Below, one piece after another: positions 1-5,617 of a stretch of 5,617 bases of DNA. The DNA lies in contig JAFWYI010000246.1 in the NCBI GenBank assembly GCA_017522745.1, forward strand, positions 1 to 5,617, read 5' to 3'. The DNA comes from Mailhella sp. Its GTDB lineage: Bacteria; Desulfobacterota; Desulfovibrionia; Desulfovibrionales; Desulfovibrionaceae. The position numbers were made by a program, and so were the translations under genes. The number at the start of each line of letters is the position of its first letter. The stretch's first letter is position 1. Under the pieces are notes generated by a model that saw nothing but the letters and a program-made list of their open reading frames with translations, was not told the origin of the DNA and searched no databases.

Positions 1-1268
1 CCAGAGGGCAGGAAGTAAGGCTGCACGCCCCACACGAAATTCAGCGCATGTTCCACAACGGAGCTGTGGGTAAGAGCGTAGATGGTCTGGCTGGGACGAC
101 ATTCGACCAGCATGCGGGCGGCACCGCCGGAAACGGAATGGGCCACGATGGACTTGGCACCCACGGAGTTGGCGAGCAGGCAGGCGGTGTAGGCGATGAA
201 GCGGGAAACGTCGTTCTTGTCGATGGGAGCGTAGAGCTTACCCTTGGAAATGAGGTACTTTTCAGCTTCATCAGTGATCTGGCGCATGTACTGCACGGCT
301 TCCACGGGATAGTTGCCAGCGGCGGTCTCGTCGGAAAGCATGACGCAGTCGGCGCCATCAAGCACGGCGTTGGCCACGTCGGTGACTTCAGCGCGGGTGG
401 GAACAGGAGCGTTCACCATGGAGAGGAGCATCTGCGTTGCAACGATGACGGGCTTGCCGGCCTTGTTGCAGGTCTTGATGATGCGCTTCTGGAGGGCAGG
501 AAGTTCAGCCATGGAACATTCCACACCAAGGTCGCCACGAGCCACCATGATGACATCGGCAGCGTTCACGATCTCTTCCAGATTGTCCACAGCGGCGTTC
601 TGACGTTCCAGCTTGGCTACCACGGGGATATCGCCGCGACCGTAGGAATGCAGAAGAGCCTTGATGTCATGCACGTCCTGCACGGTCTGCACGAAGGAGA
701 TGGCCACAGCGTCCACGCCGAGATCCATGCCAACGGCAAGACGTTCGCGATCGTTGTCGGTGATAGCGGGAAGAGCGATGGACTTGCCGGGCAGAGCAAG
801 CCCCTTACGGGAAGAGATGGTACCGTTATCGAGCGCGGTGATGATGAAGCGTTCATCCGCCACCTTTTCTTCCACGCGGAAACGCAGACCGCCGTCCGCC
901 AGTACGAGGACATCGCCCGTCACAAGAGAAGCGAGGATGGTGGGATGGTCGAAGGGGATGAAAGGAAGGTCTTCCTTTTCCTGACGCTCACGGCCGAGGG
1001 TGAGCTTGTCCCCCTGCTTGAGGACGAACTTGCCTTCGGGCAGGAGGCCGATACGGATCTTGGGGCCGGGGAGATCCTGCATGATGGTCAGAGGACGGCC
1101 CATTTCCTTTTCGACTTCGCGGATAGCGGTGATGACCTTACGGAAAAACTCAGGGTCACCGTGCGAGAAGTTCAGGCGGAAAACAGAAACACCGGCTTCA
1201 GCCAGCTGAGCGATCTTATCGCGCGTGCAGGTAGCAGGCCCGATAGTGGCAACGATCTTAGTACGCAT
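1..1268 (-). CDS. pyk: Pyruvate kinase, C-terminus cut off by the left window edge
   Basis: Pyruvate kinase transfers phosphate from phosphoenolpyruvate to ADP, giving pyruvate and ATP, as the last step of glycolysis in the cytoplasm. The 422 visible residues begin MRTKIVATIGPAT, a typical bacterial N-terminus. RLNFSHG (residues 31-37) supplies the Arg and Asn of the active site. DLPGPKIR (65-72) opens into the B domain (about 73-170). The catalytic Lys is K219 in VVAKLER with metal ligand E221, the second metal ligand is D246 in VARGDLGVE, and T278 lies in ATQML. PTRAEVTDVANAVLDGAD (290-307) and MLSDETAAGNYPVEAV (310-325) are family signatures; the usual SGETA is SDETA here. The C-terminal domain starts near 345 and is incomplete; families of about 470-480 residues suggest roughly 50 residues lie outside the window. 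The start is fixed by the conserved N-terminus and a good Shine-Dalgarno sequence. K70 replaces the Glu typical of K+-dependent enzymes. Identification is firm. Confidence 0.97.
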   Translation of the reverse strand, partial: MRTKIVATIGPATCTRDKIAQLAEAGVSVFRLNFSHGDPEFFRKVITAIREVEKEMGRPLTIMQDLPGPKIRIGLLPEGKFVLKQGDKLTLGRERQEKEDLPFIPFDHPTILASLVTGDVLVLADGGLRFRVEEKVADERFIITALDNGTISSRKGLALPGKSIALPAITDNDRERLAVGMDLGVDAVAISFVQTVQDVHDIKALLHSYGRGDIPVVAKLERQNAAVDNLEEIVNAADVIMVARGDLGVECSMAELPALQKRIIKTCNKAGKPVIVATQMLLSMVNAPVPTRAEVTDVANAVLDGADCVMLSDETAAGNYPVEAVQYMRQITDEAEKYLISKGKLYAPIDKNDVSRFIAYTACLLANSVGAKSIVAHSVSGGAARMLVECRPSQTIYALTHSSVVEHALNFVWGVQPYFLPS

Positions 1269-1273
1269 ACTTA

Positions 1274-1280
1274 CTTCCTT
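1274..1280 (-). promoter_or_regulatory. Ribosome binding site of pyk
   Basis: On the minus strand AAGGAAG lies five bases before the ATG at 1268. It is a strong purine-rich Shine-Dalgarno match and supports the chosen pyruvate kinase start. Confidence 0.8.
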
Positions 1281-1393
1281 ATATAAAGATTGTACTCGAA
1301 CAGGGGCAAGACCCGCATCCATATCCCTGTATCCGAGATTTCGAAGTCTGCCTTTTTTTCTACAAAATGTCGAGTAAATACCCTCGGCATCAG

Positions 1394-1490
1394 GACAGGC
1401 GCATCACTCACATCACTGATAGGCTGATCTTTCGCACAAGGAACTATACTGCAACATCAGCTTGTTGGATCGTGATACTCTGAGCCTGTC
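1394..1490. repeat. Three nested inverted repeats upstream of pyk
   Basis: Three exact inverted repeats lie inside one another in collinear order. The outer pair is GACAGGC (1394-1400) with GCCTGTC (1484-1490). The middle pair is ATCAC (1403-1407) with GTGAT (1472-1476). The inner pair is GCTGAT (1423-1428) with ATCAGC (1456-1461). Together they could fold a transcript of either strand into one long interrupted stem with a 27-nt apical loop. An alternative small stem, CAACA/TGTTG (1452-1467), competes with the inner helix. The region lies just after the stop codon of the activator gene. A role as a 3' untranslated structure, a processed RNA or a pyk leader is only inference, and short helices of this kind can arise by chance. 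Confidence 0.35.
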
Positions 1491-1503
1491 TGCACTTTCT
1501 TTG

Positions 1504-3429
1504 TTACTGCCGCTCGATGCCGAATTTTTTGATCTTGAGATAGAGCGTGCTTCTCGATATGCCCAACGCCACAGCACTTTTCCGCAGGTTCCAGTTGTTT
1601 TCCGCGAGAGTATGACAGATAGTCTCACGTTCACTGTTCTTCAGGCGTCCGTAGGAGGAGACCACCGGGGCCGGCATCTGATTCATAATATGCGCGGGCA
1701 GGTCGATGGGACGTATGTGTTCACCTTCCGCGATGGCTACGGCGCGTTCGATGCAGTTTTCAAGCTCGCGCACATTGCCCGGCCAGCTGTAGGACCGCAG
1801 CAGAGGATAGACGCTTTCCTCGAAGCCGACGACATGCTTGCCGAGCGTACTGGAGAATTTCTGCAGAAAGTTGTCGGCCAGAAGGCACACGTCATCGTAG
1901 CGTGCATTCAGCGGCGGGATGGGAAGGATGAAAGCATTGAGGCGATAATACAGATCCTGCCTGAACGCCTTCTGGTTCAGGGCTTCCTCCAGATCACGGT
2001 TGGTAGCGGCGATGACACGTACGTTCACATAGCGTGAACGCTTGCTGCCCACTCGGGTGACTTCGCCGTTCTGCAGCAGGCGAAGCAGGCTGACCTGCGC
2101 GTCCAGCGGCATTTCCCCTATTTCATCGAGGAAGATGGTCCCGCCGTCAGCGAGTTCGAACTTACCGGGTTTGCCCTGCCGCATTGCGCCGGTGAAGCTG
2201 CCTTCGCTATAGCCGAAGAGTTCTGACTGCACGAGGTTCCTAGGGATGGCGCCGCAGTTCACCACGATGAACGGTGCATTATGCCGCGAACCTGCGTTGT
2301 GTATCGACTGCGCGAAAAGCTCCTTGCCTGTACCGGATTCCCCAAGGATGAGCGTCGTTATATCGCTTTTGGCGGCGTTCTTCCCAAGCTGTATGGCCTT
2401 CTTTATGCTTTCCGACTCACCGAGTATGCGGTCGAAGGTATACACGGCCTTTGCGCCTATGGTGCGGGAGGCAAGTTCCTGCATGCGATTGCTTTTCTGC
2501 AGGATGAGTACACAACCGCCACCTGGCAGAGGAGAACAGGAAAGCTGGCACGACACGCTGTGTATGCCGCTGATGAACGTCACCTCTTTGTTCTGGAAGG
2601 AGCTTCGCCCCATTTCGGGGAAGAGGGCGTCCTGCGTATGGAAGATGCGCCGGAAATTCTGCCCCTCCGGGGAAATGGCGGGATGGAGTATGGCGCACGC
2701 CTTTTTATTGATGGACTTGATGACACCGTCCGCATTAAGGACGATGACTCCTTCGTTGAGCTGATTGAGGATGGCGAGCTGTTCGGAAAGCAGCTCTGAA
2801 AGGAATATCTGCTCCGTGATGGCGTGGGCAATGGCGCCAACGAGGCCGCTGGTCTGATAATAAGGGCGGTTCCCGCAGGGGATGGAGATGTTGAACACAC
2901 CGATGATGTTCGATTTGCTGTCGTACACAGGGGCCGAAGAACAATACCACGAGTGTTCTTCCCGGCTGTAGTGTTCGGCTCCGATGAGCTCCACCGGATG
3001 TTTTTCCACAAGGCAGGTGCCGATACCGTTGGTACCGCAGACCTGCTCCGAAAGGATGTCCCCGATGACATGGGACGGCGCAGGCGCAAGTCCGTTCGGC
3101 TGGCAAGAATAGAGGACCACACCGTCCTTATCCGCCAACGTGATGGTACCATCCAGCGCTTCGATGGACTGATAGAGCTTACCCATGATGTTGACGGCGG
3201 AGCTGACGAGATCCCTGTTCTGTTCGAGTATGTCATTCAGCTCCGCTGGGGAAACGAACTCCCTCCTGCGGCTGAAGGGGTCTACGCCGTACTGACGTGA
3301 GCGCACCCATGAGGCGTGGAGGCTGTCACGTATGACAGCAGGGTCCGGCGTATCGCCATTCTGAAACGATTCCCACTGTTCCCGGATGCTTTCCATGCTG
3401 TATCTGTCATTACGAAGGGCGCCGTTCAT
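1504..3429 (-). CDS. Sigma-54-dependent activator, GAF-PAS-AAA+-Fis (AcoR-like)
   Basis: This is a cytoplasmic bacterial enhancer-binding protein that uses ATP hydrolysis to open sigma-54 RNA polymerase promoters. An N-terminal helical part (1-75) precedes a GAF domain (about 80-210). That domain carries the AcoR-type signature [24 protein letters not shown] (131-154), followed by [14 protein letters not shown]-like domain follows (about 217-312, [20 protein letters not shown]). The AAA+ domain (about 333-560) has Walker A GESGTGKE (363-370), sigma-54 contact loop GSFTGA (410-415), Walker [11 protein letters not shown] (430-439), sensor [10 protein letters not shown] (472-480), the arginine-containing [10 protein letters not shown] (489-498) and sensor [10 protein letters not shown] (549-556). 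A Fis-type helix-turn-helix ends the protein (about 596-638, [19 protein letters not shown]). There is no receiver domain, so control is probably by ligand or redox state. The start at 3429 has only a weak GGGT Shine-Dalgarno match; Met12 is an alternative. The transporter transcribed divergently is the likely target. The effector is unknown. Confidence 0.94.
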   Translation of the reverse strand: MNGALRNDRYSMESIREQWESFQNGDTPDPAVIRDSLHASWVRSRQYGVDPFSRRREFVSPAELNDILEQNRDLVSSAVNIMGKLYQSIEALDGTITLADKDGVVLYSCQPNGLAPAPSHVIGDILSEQVCGTNGIGTCLVEKHPVELIGAEHYSREEHSWYCSSAPVYDSKSNIIGVFNISIPCGNRPYYQTSGLVGAIAHAITEQIFLSELLSEQLAILNQLNEGVIVLNADGVIKSINKKACAILHPAISPEGQNFRRIFHTQDALFPEMGRSSFQNKEVTFISGIHSVSCQLSCSPLPGGGCVLILQKSNRMQELASRTIGAKAVYTFDRILGESESIKKAIQLGKNAAKSDITTLILGESGTGKELFAQSIHNAGSRHNAPFIVVNCGAIPRNLVQSELFGYSEGSFTGAMRQGKPGKFELADGGTIFLDEIGEMPLDAQVSLLRLLQNGEVTRVGSKRSRYVNVRVIAATNRDLEEALNQKAFRQDLYYRLNAFILPIPPLNARYDDVCLLADNFLQKFSSTLGKHVVGFEESVYPLLRSYSWPGNVRELENCIERAVAIAEGEHIRPIDLPAHIMNQMPAPVVSSYGRLKNSERETICHTLAENNWNLRKSAVALGISRSTLYLKIKKFGIERQ

Positions 3430-3468
3430 GATGTGACCCGTTATGAAAAAATGTGAGCGAATTTTACG

Positions 3469-3497
3469 AGTCTAACACACCAAGTGTACGAAATCAA
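3469..3497 (-). promoter_or_regulatory. Candidate sigma-70-type promoter of the activator gene
   Basis: On the minus strand TTGATT (3492-3497) and TAGACT (3469-3474) are separated by exactly 17 bp. Each matches four of six consensus bases, and TGT directly precedes the -10 element, giving an extended -10. Transcription would start near 3462, about 33 nt before the activator ATG. A TGTAC motif (3485-3489) falls in the spacer, where a bound regulator could repress the gene. The match is moderate and prediction only. Confidence 0.45.
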
Positions 3498-3540
3498 GAC
3501 CATCATCGACAAAAATCAAAAAGATAGTTACCAGCGTAAC

Positions 3541-3552
3541 ATGTCCCGACAT
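3541..3552. promoter_or_regulatory. Palindrome ATGTC-CC-GACAT, possible regulator site
   Basis: Two exact 5-bp arms, ATGTC and GACAT, flank two bases. The centre lies about 117 bp upstream of the activator ATG and about 270 bp upstream of the predicted sigma-54 transcription start. A Fis-type helix-turn-helix dimer could bind such a dyad. No biochemical evidence is available from the sequence, and the arms are short. Confidence 0.3.
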
Positions 3553-3656
3553 ATTTCCAGAGAAACAGTAAAAAGGGGAAATACGATTATCTATTGAAAA
3601 TACACACTTTTTAATCTCACCACACGAAGCCCTATCCTCGCAAAACAAGCGACAAA

Positions 3657-3664
3657 TTGTACAA
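3657..3664. promoter_or_regulatory. Palindrome TTGTACAA, possible regulator site
   Basis: A perfect 8-bp palindrome whose GTAC core lies 32 bp, close to three helical turns, from the GTAC within the larger dyad at 3681-3698. It is about 155-160 bp upstream of the predicted sigma-54 start, within the range usual for enhancer sites. It is short enough to be chance in AT-rich DNA. Confidence 0.3.
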
Positions 3665-3680
3665 AAATACTACATAATAA

Positions 3681-3698
3681 AATCGAACATGTACGATT
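3681..3698. promoter_or_regulatory. 18-bp dyad, candidate upstream activator site
   Basis: The sequence AATCG-A-ACATGT-A-CGATT is an inverted repeat with a single mismatched pair (3686 with 3693). It is the longest dyad seen in the divergent region. Its centre is about 129 bp upstream of the predicted sigma-54 transcription start, a typical enhancer distance. It contains GAACATGTAC, which resembles the TGTTC/GAACA type half-sites known for AcoR-family activators. Binding by the neighbouring activator is inferred from position and symmetry. Confidence 0.45.
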
Positions 3699-3792
3699 AC
3701 ACTACAAAATCGGACACTTTTATCAACACTCAACAAGAAGTACAAACCAATATCCCAGCGTATTATTTACTCTTTTGCCTCTCACGCCTTCT

Positions 3793-3808
3793 TGGCATGG
3801 TTCTTGCA
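3793..3808 (+). promoter_or_regulatory. Sigma-54 (-24/-12) promoter of the TRAP transporter
   Basis: TGGCATG-GTTC-TTGCA matches the sigma-54 consensus TGGCAYG-N4-TTGCW at every defined base. The invariant GG (3794-3795) and GC (3806-3807) are in the required -24/-12 spacing. The predicted start is near 3818, giving a leader of about 77 nt before the transporter ATG. It faces the transporter, and a sigma-54 activator gene lies directly upstream in the opposite direction, which strongly supports a functional site. Transcription should need the activator and ATP hydrolysis. Confidence 0.9.
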
Positions 3809-3847
3809 CCATAAAAAAAGATTCTGGCCTTTTCGTTTGGGCAGAGC

Positions 3848-3865
3848 AAAGGCTGCAAAGCCTTT
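3848..3865 (+). promoter_or_regulatory. Perfect hairpin with GCAA tetraloop in the transporter mRNA leader
   Basis: AAAGGCT (3848-3854) and AGCCTTT (3859-3865) form a perfect 7-bp stem closed by GCAA, a GNRA-type tetraloop. The hairpin begins about 30 nt into the predicted sigma-54 transcript and ends 20 nt before the Shine-Dalgarno sequence. No T-run follows, so it is not a normal terminator. An upstream copy of GCCTTT (3827-3832) could pair with the same AAAGGC, giving an alternative fold. A role in mRNA stability or protein binding is inference. Confidence 0.5.
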
Positions 3866-3885
3866 CGGATTCATGTTGGCGTTAC

Positions 3886-3890
3886 GAGGG
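3886..3890 (+). promoter_or_regulatory. Ribosome binding site of the TRAP permease
   Basis: GAGGG lies four bases before the ATG at 3895 and is the only good Shine-Dalgarno match near it. This sets the transporter start. The nearby ATG at 3873 is in another frame and reaches a stop after six codons. Confidence 0.7.
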
Positions 3891-3894
3891 TAGT

Positions 3895-5617
3895 ATGATC
3901 ACAAGAAAAACTTTGAAACCCATAATCACAGTCCTGGCCATCGGCCTCGCCCTTTACCAGATCTGGTTTACCGGCGGCTTCGGCATCCTGGACTCTCAGC
4001 TGCACCGCACCCTGCACCTTGGCGTCGTGCTGACTCTGGTGTTCATGTATCTGCCTCCTCGCAAACTGGAAGAAGGGGAGAAGGAACACCCCTTCTGGCT
4101 GATGCTCGACCTTGTGCTGATAGCAGGGGCTATCTGGTCCTCGTACTTCATCATATCCGATATCGACTATTATCTTGAAAGAATCCGCTATATCGATCCC
4201 GTGACAGATACGGAAGCACTGGCAGCCTGTGTGGCCGTGGTGCTCGTTCTGGAAGCCACACGCCGCGTGGCCGGCATACCTCTGGTCATCGTTTCCGTCT
4301 GCTTCCTGCTCTATGCCCTGTTCGGCAACATGCTGCCCGGCCCCCTGCGCCATGAAGGCGTGAGCTTCAAGATGCTCTGTGAACAGATGTATCTTGTCAC
4401 GGAAGGCCTTTACGGTATCCCGCTGGCCGTTTCGTCTACCATGATCTTCGCCTTCGTGATGTTCGGCTCCTTCCTCCAGAACGCCGGACTCGGACAGGTC
4501 TTCCTCGACATCGCCTGCGTGGCCACTCGCCGCGCCAAGGGTGGCCCTGCCAAGGTGTCCATCTTCGCATCGGCGCTGTTTGGCTCCATTTCCGGTTCGT
4601 CTGTGGCTAACGTGTACTCCACCGGCACCTTCACCATCCCGCTCATGAAGCGTGTGGGCTATGCGCCTCACTTCGCCGGTGCCGTGGAAGCCGTTTCTTC
4701 CGCAGGCGGCCAGCTCATGCCTCCCGTCATGGGCGCCACTGCGTTCGTCATGGCAGACATCACCGGCGCAGGCTACCTTGCCGTAGCCACTGCAGCCCTC
4801 CTTCCCTCTATCCTTTATTATTTCGCCCTGTTCATGATGATCCACTATGAAGCTGTGAAGTTCAATGTGGGCGTCATGCCGGAAGATCAGATACCGGATA
4901 CAAAGAGCGTGGTGCGCCGCCTGTACCACATGATCCCCATCCTTATCCTCATCTACTTCCTCATTTCCGGCCGAAGCGTCATCAACTCCGCATTCATCGC
5001 CATCCTCAGCATCCTCATCGTTTCCAGCTTCAGCCGCGAGACCCGCTTCACCTTCAAGCGTCTGCTCGAAACGCTGGAATCCACTTCGCGCAGTGCGCTC
5101 ATGATCTCGGCCTGTTCCGCCTGTGCCGGTATCATCGTAGCTTCCGTCTCCATCACCGGCGTGGGCTACAAGTTCATCAGCATCATCACTGATATCGGAC
5201 AGTTCAACATGATCTTCCTGCTCGTGCTGCTCATGCTGACCTGCTTCGTCCTCGGTATGGGCGTGCCTTCTACGCCTGCATACATCATCGTTGCCACGCT
5301 CGGCGCACCTGCACTCATGAAGCTGGGCATCCCCACTGTGGCGGCCCACCTCTTCGTGCTGTACTACGCCATCCTCTCTGAGATCACGCCCCCTGTCTGC
5401 CTTTCCGCATATGCCGGGGCATCAATAGCCAAGGCGAACGCCATGACCACGGGCTTCCAGGCCTTCCGGCTGGGCATCGTAGCCTACATCATCCCCTTCA
5501 TGTTCGTGTTCGAGCCGTCACTCCTCCTCATGGGCGACTGGCCTACCATCATCCAGTCCATCTTCACTGCCGCTGTAGGCGTGATCGCTCTGGCTGGCGG
5601 CATGCAGGGCTACTTCC
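3895..5617 (+). CDS. TRAP transporter fused permease (4TM/12TM, TAXI-type), C-terminus beyond the right edge
   Basis: This inner-membrane protein joins the small (DctQ-like) and large (DctM-like) TRAP subunits, as is usual in TAXI-type systems. It would take up an organic solute, delivered by a periplasmic binding protein, using a sodium or proton gradient. The 574 visible residues start with a membrane anchor (about 8-25) and further hydrophobic segments (about 38-53, 68-87 and 108-145), the DctQ-like part. The DctM-like part follows with the conserved segments GSISGSSVANVYSTGTFTIP (230-249), SSAGGQLMPPVMGATAFVMAD (268-288), LGMGVPSTPAYI (453-464) and SEITPPVCLSAYAGA (495-509). These are typical substrate and ion-binding hairpin regions of the family. 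The usual length is about 630-690 residues, so the last helices are probably missing. A TAXI solute-binding protein gene is expected to the right. The start follows from GAGGG and the upstream sigma-54 promoter. The substrate cannot be told from the sequence. Confidence 0.95.
   Translation, partial: MITRKTLKPIITVLAIGLALYQIWFTGGFGILDSQLHRTLHLGVVLTLVFMYLPPRKLEEGEKEHPFWLMLDLVLIAGAIWSSYFIISDIDYYLERIRYIDPVTDTEALAACVAVVLVLEATRRVAGIPLVIVSVCFLLYALFGNMLPGPLRHEGVSFKMLCEQMYLVTEGLYGIPLAVSSTMIFAFVMFGSFLQNAGLGQVFLDIACVATRRAKGGPAKVSIFASALFGSISGSSVANVYSTGTFTIPLMKRVGYAPHFAGAVEAVSSAGGQLMPPVMGATAFVMADITGAGYLAVATAALLPSILYYFALFMMIHYEAVKFNVGVMPEDQIPDTKSVVRRLYHMIPILILIYFLISGRSVINSAFIAILSILIVSSFSRETRFTFKRLLETLESTSRSALMISACSACAGIIVASVSITGVGYKFISIITDIGQFNMIFLLVLLMLTCFVLGMGVPSTPAYIIVATLGAPALMKLGIPTVAAHLFVLYYAILSEITPPVCLSAYAGASIAKANAMTTGFQAFRLGIVAYIIPFMFVFEPSLLLMGDWPTIIQSIFTAAVGVIALAGGMQGYF

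Larger units (their letters stand above)
1269..1503 (-). other. Gap between the activator and pyk, probable pyk leader and promoter region
   Basis: This 235-bp stretch separates two genes that both run leftward. It contains no convincing coding sequence. On the minus strand a TACAAT hexamer (1289-1294) could be a -10 element for pyk, but nothing like TTGACA lies 16-18 bp upstream and the leader would be only about 14 nt. A second weak option is TCGACA (1368-1373), spaced 17 bp from CAGACT (1345-1350). Neither is convincing. No GC-rich hairpin followed by a T-run is visible on the minus strand after the activator stop, so read-through from the activator into pyk cannot be excluded. The nested inverted repeats at 1394-1490 are listed separately. 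Confidence 0.5.
3430..3894. other. AT-rich divergent control region between activator and transporter
   Basis: This 465-bp interval lies between the start codons of two divergent genes and holds no convincing gene. It is clearly richer in A and T than its neighbours and has several short A-tracts (for example 3511-3515 and 3518-3522), which may bend DNA. It contains promoters for both directions, short palindromes with TGTAC or TGTC cores, and a leader hairpin, each listed separately. TATCAA (3721-3726) matches the first half of an IHF site and lies between the palindromes and the sigma-54 promoter, but the second half of the consensus is absent. The length and layout fit a sigma-54 promoter with distant activator sites. 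Confidence 0.7.

Noticed and set aside
48..1286. Long plus-strand open frame of 412 codons opposite pyruvate kinase
   Set aside because: It is antisense to a clear pyk with intact catalytic motifs. Its product is rich in Gly, His and Asp and resembles no family. It arises from codon bias of pyk.
1281..1317. pyk promoter with TACAAT as -10
   Set aside because: No acceptable -35 element at 16-18 bp and no extended -10; the leader would also be very short. It is mentioned only in the gap description.
1332..1359. Short stem AGATT/GGTCT-like around TTCGAA followed by seven Ts, as a plus-strand terminator
   Set aside because: The stem is only about five pairs with a wobble, it is AT-rich, and no plus-strand gene ends here.
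1462..3300. Several plus-strand open frames opposite the sigma-54 activator
   Set aside because: They overlap a complete activator with all family motifs, and their products show no recognisable domain.
3721..3733. Possible IHF site between enhancer dyads and sigma-54 promoter
   Set aside because: Only the WATCAA half matches. The TTR part is replaced by CAA, so it is not listed as a site.
3871..5349. Long minus-strand open frame of 492 codons opposite the TRAP permease
   Set aside because: The product is a His, Asp, Glu and Gly-rich string, as expected from the complement of a hydrophobic membrane protein. The plus strand encodes a well-conserved permease.

Overview
The window looks like a chromosomal segment of a Gram-negative, probably anaerobic bacterium. 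The genes are moderately GC-rich and the region between the two divergent genes is clearly AT-rich. A TRAP-type fused permease, a sigma-54 activator and a pyruvate kinase of the DLPGPKIR type together resemble the Desulfovibrionaceae or neighbouring Desulfobacterota. Synergistota or another TRAP-rich lineage is possible. This taxonomic guess is inference from gene types and is weak.

Layout. (1) Positions 1-1268, minus strand: most of a pyruvate kinase (pyk), cut at its C-terminal end by the left window edge. (2) 1269-1503: a 235-bp gap with the pyk ribosome binding site and a set of three nested inverted repeats of unknown meaning. (3) 1504-3429, minus strand: a complete 641-residue sigma-54-dependent activator with GAF, PAS, AAA+ and Fis-type helix-turn-helix domains, resembling AcoR-type regulators. 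(4) 3430-3894: a 465-bp AT-rich divergent control region. It holds a plausible sigma-70-type promoter for the activator, several short palindromes, a full-consensus -24/-12 sigma-54 promoter pointing right, and a perfect hairpin in the predicted leader. (5) 3895 to the right edge, plus strand: a fused 4TM/12TM TRAP transporter permease of the TAXI-associated class, cut at its C-terminal end.

How the parts fit together. The activator most likely senses a small molecule through its GAF and/or PAS domain, binds palindromic sites roughly 100-300 bp upstream of the transporter, and drives the sigma-54 promoter at 3793-3808. That would make the TRAP transporter an inducible solute uptake system with a local dedicated regulator. 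The solute-binding protein and any catabolic genes should lie to the right of the window. Pyruvate kinase appears to be an ordinary neighbour. Its sequence does show the residue set associated with K+-independent pyruvate kinases.

I see no CRISPR array, tRNA, rRNA or insertion sequence. I found no clearly new system. The points most worth checking are the complete sigma-54 regulatory module, the leader hairpin, and the nested repeats upstream of pyk.
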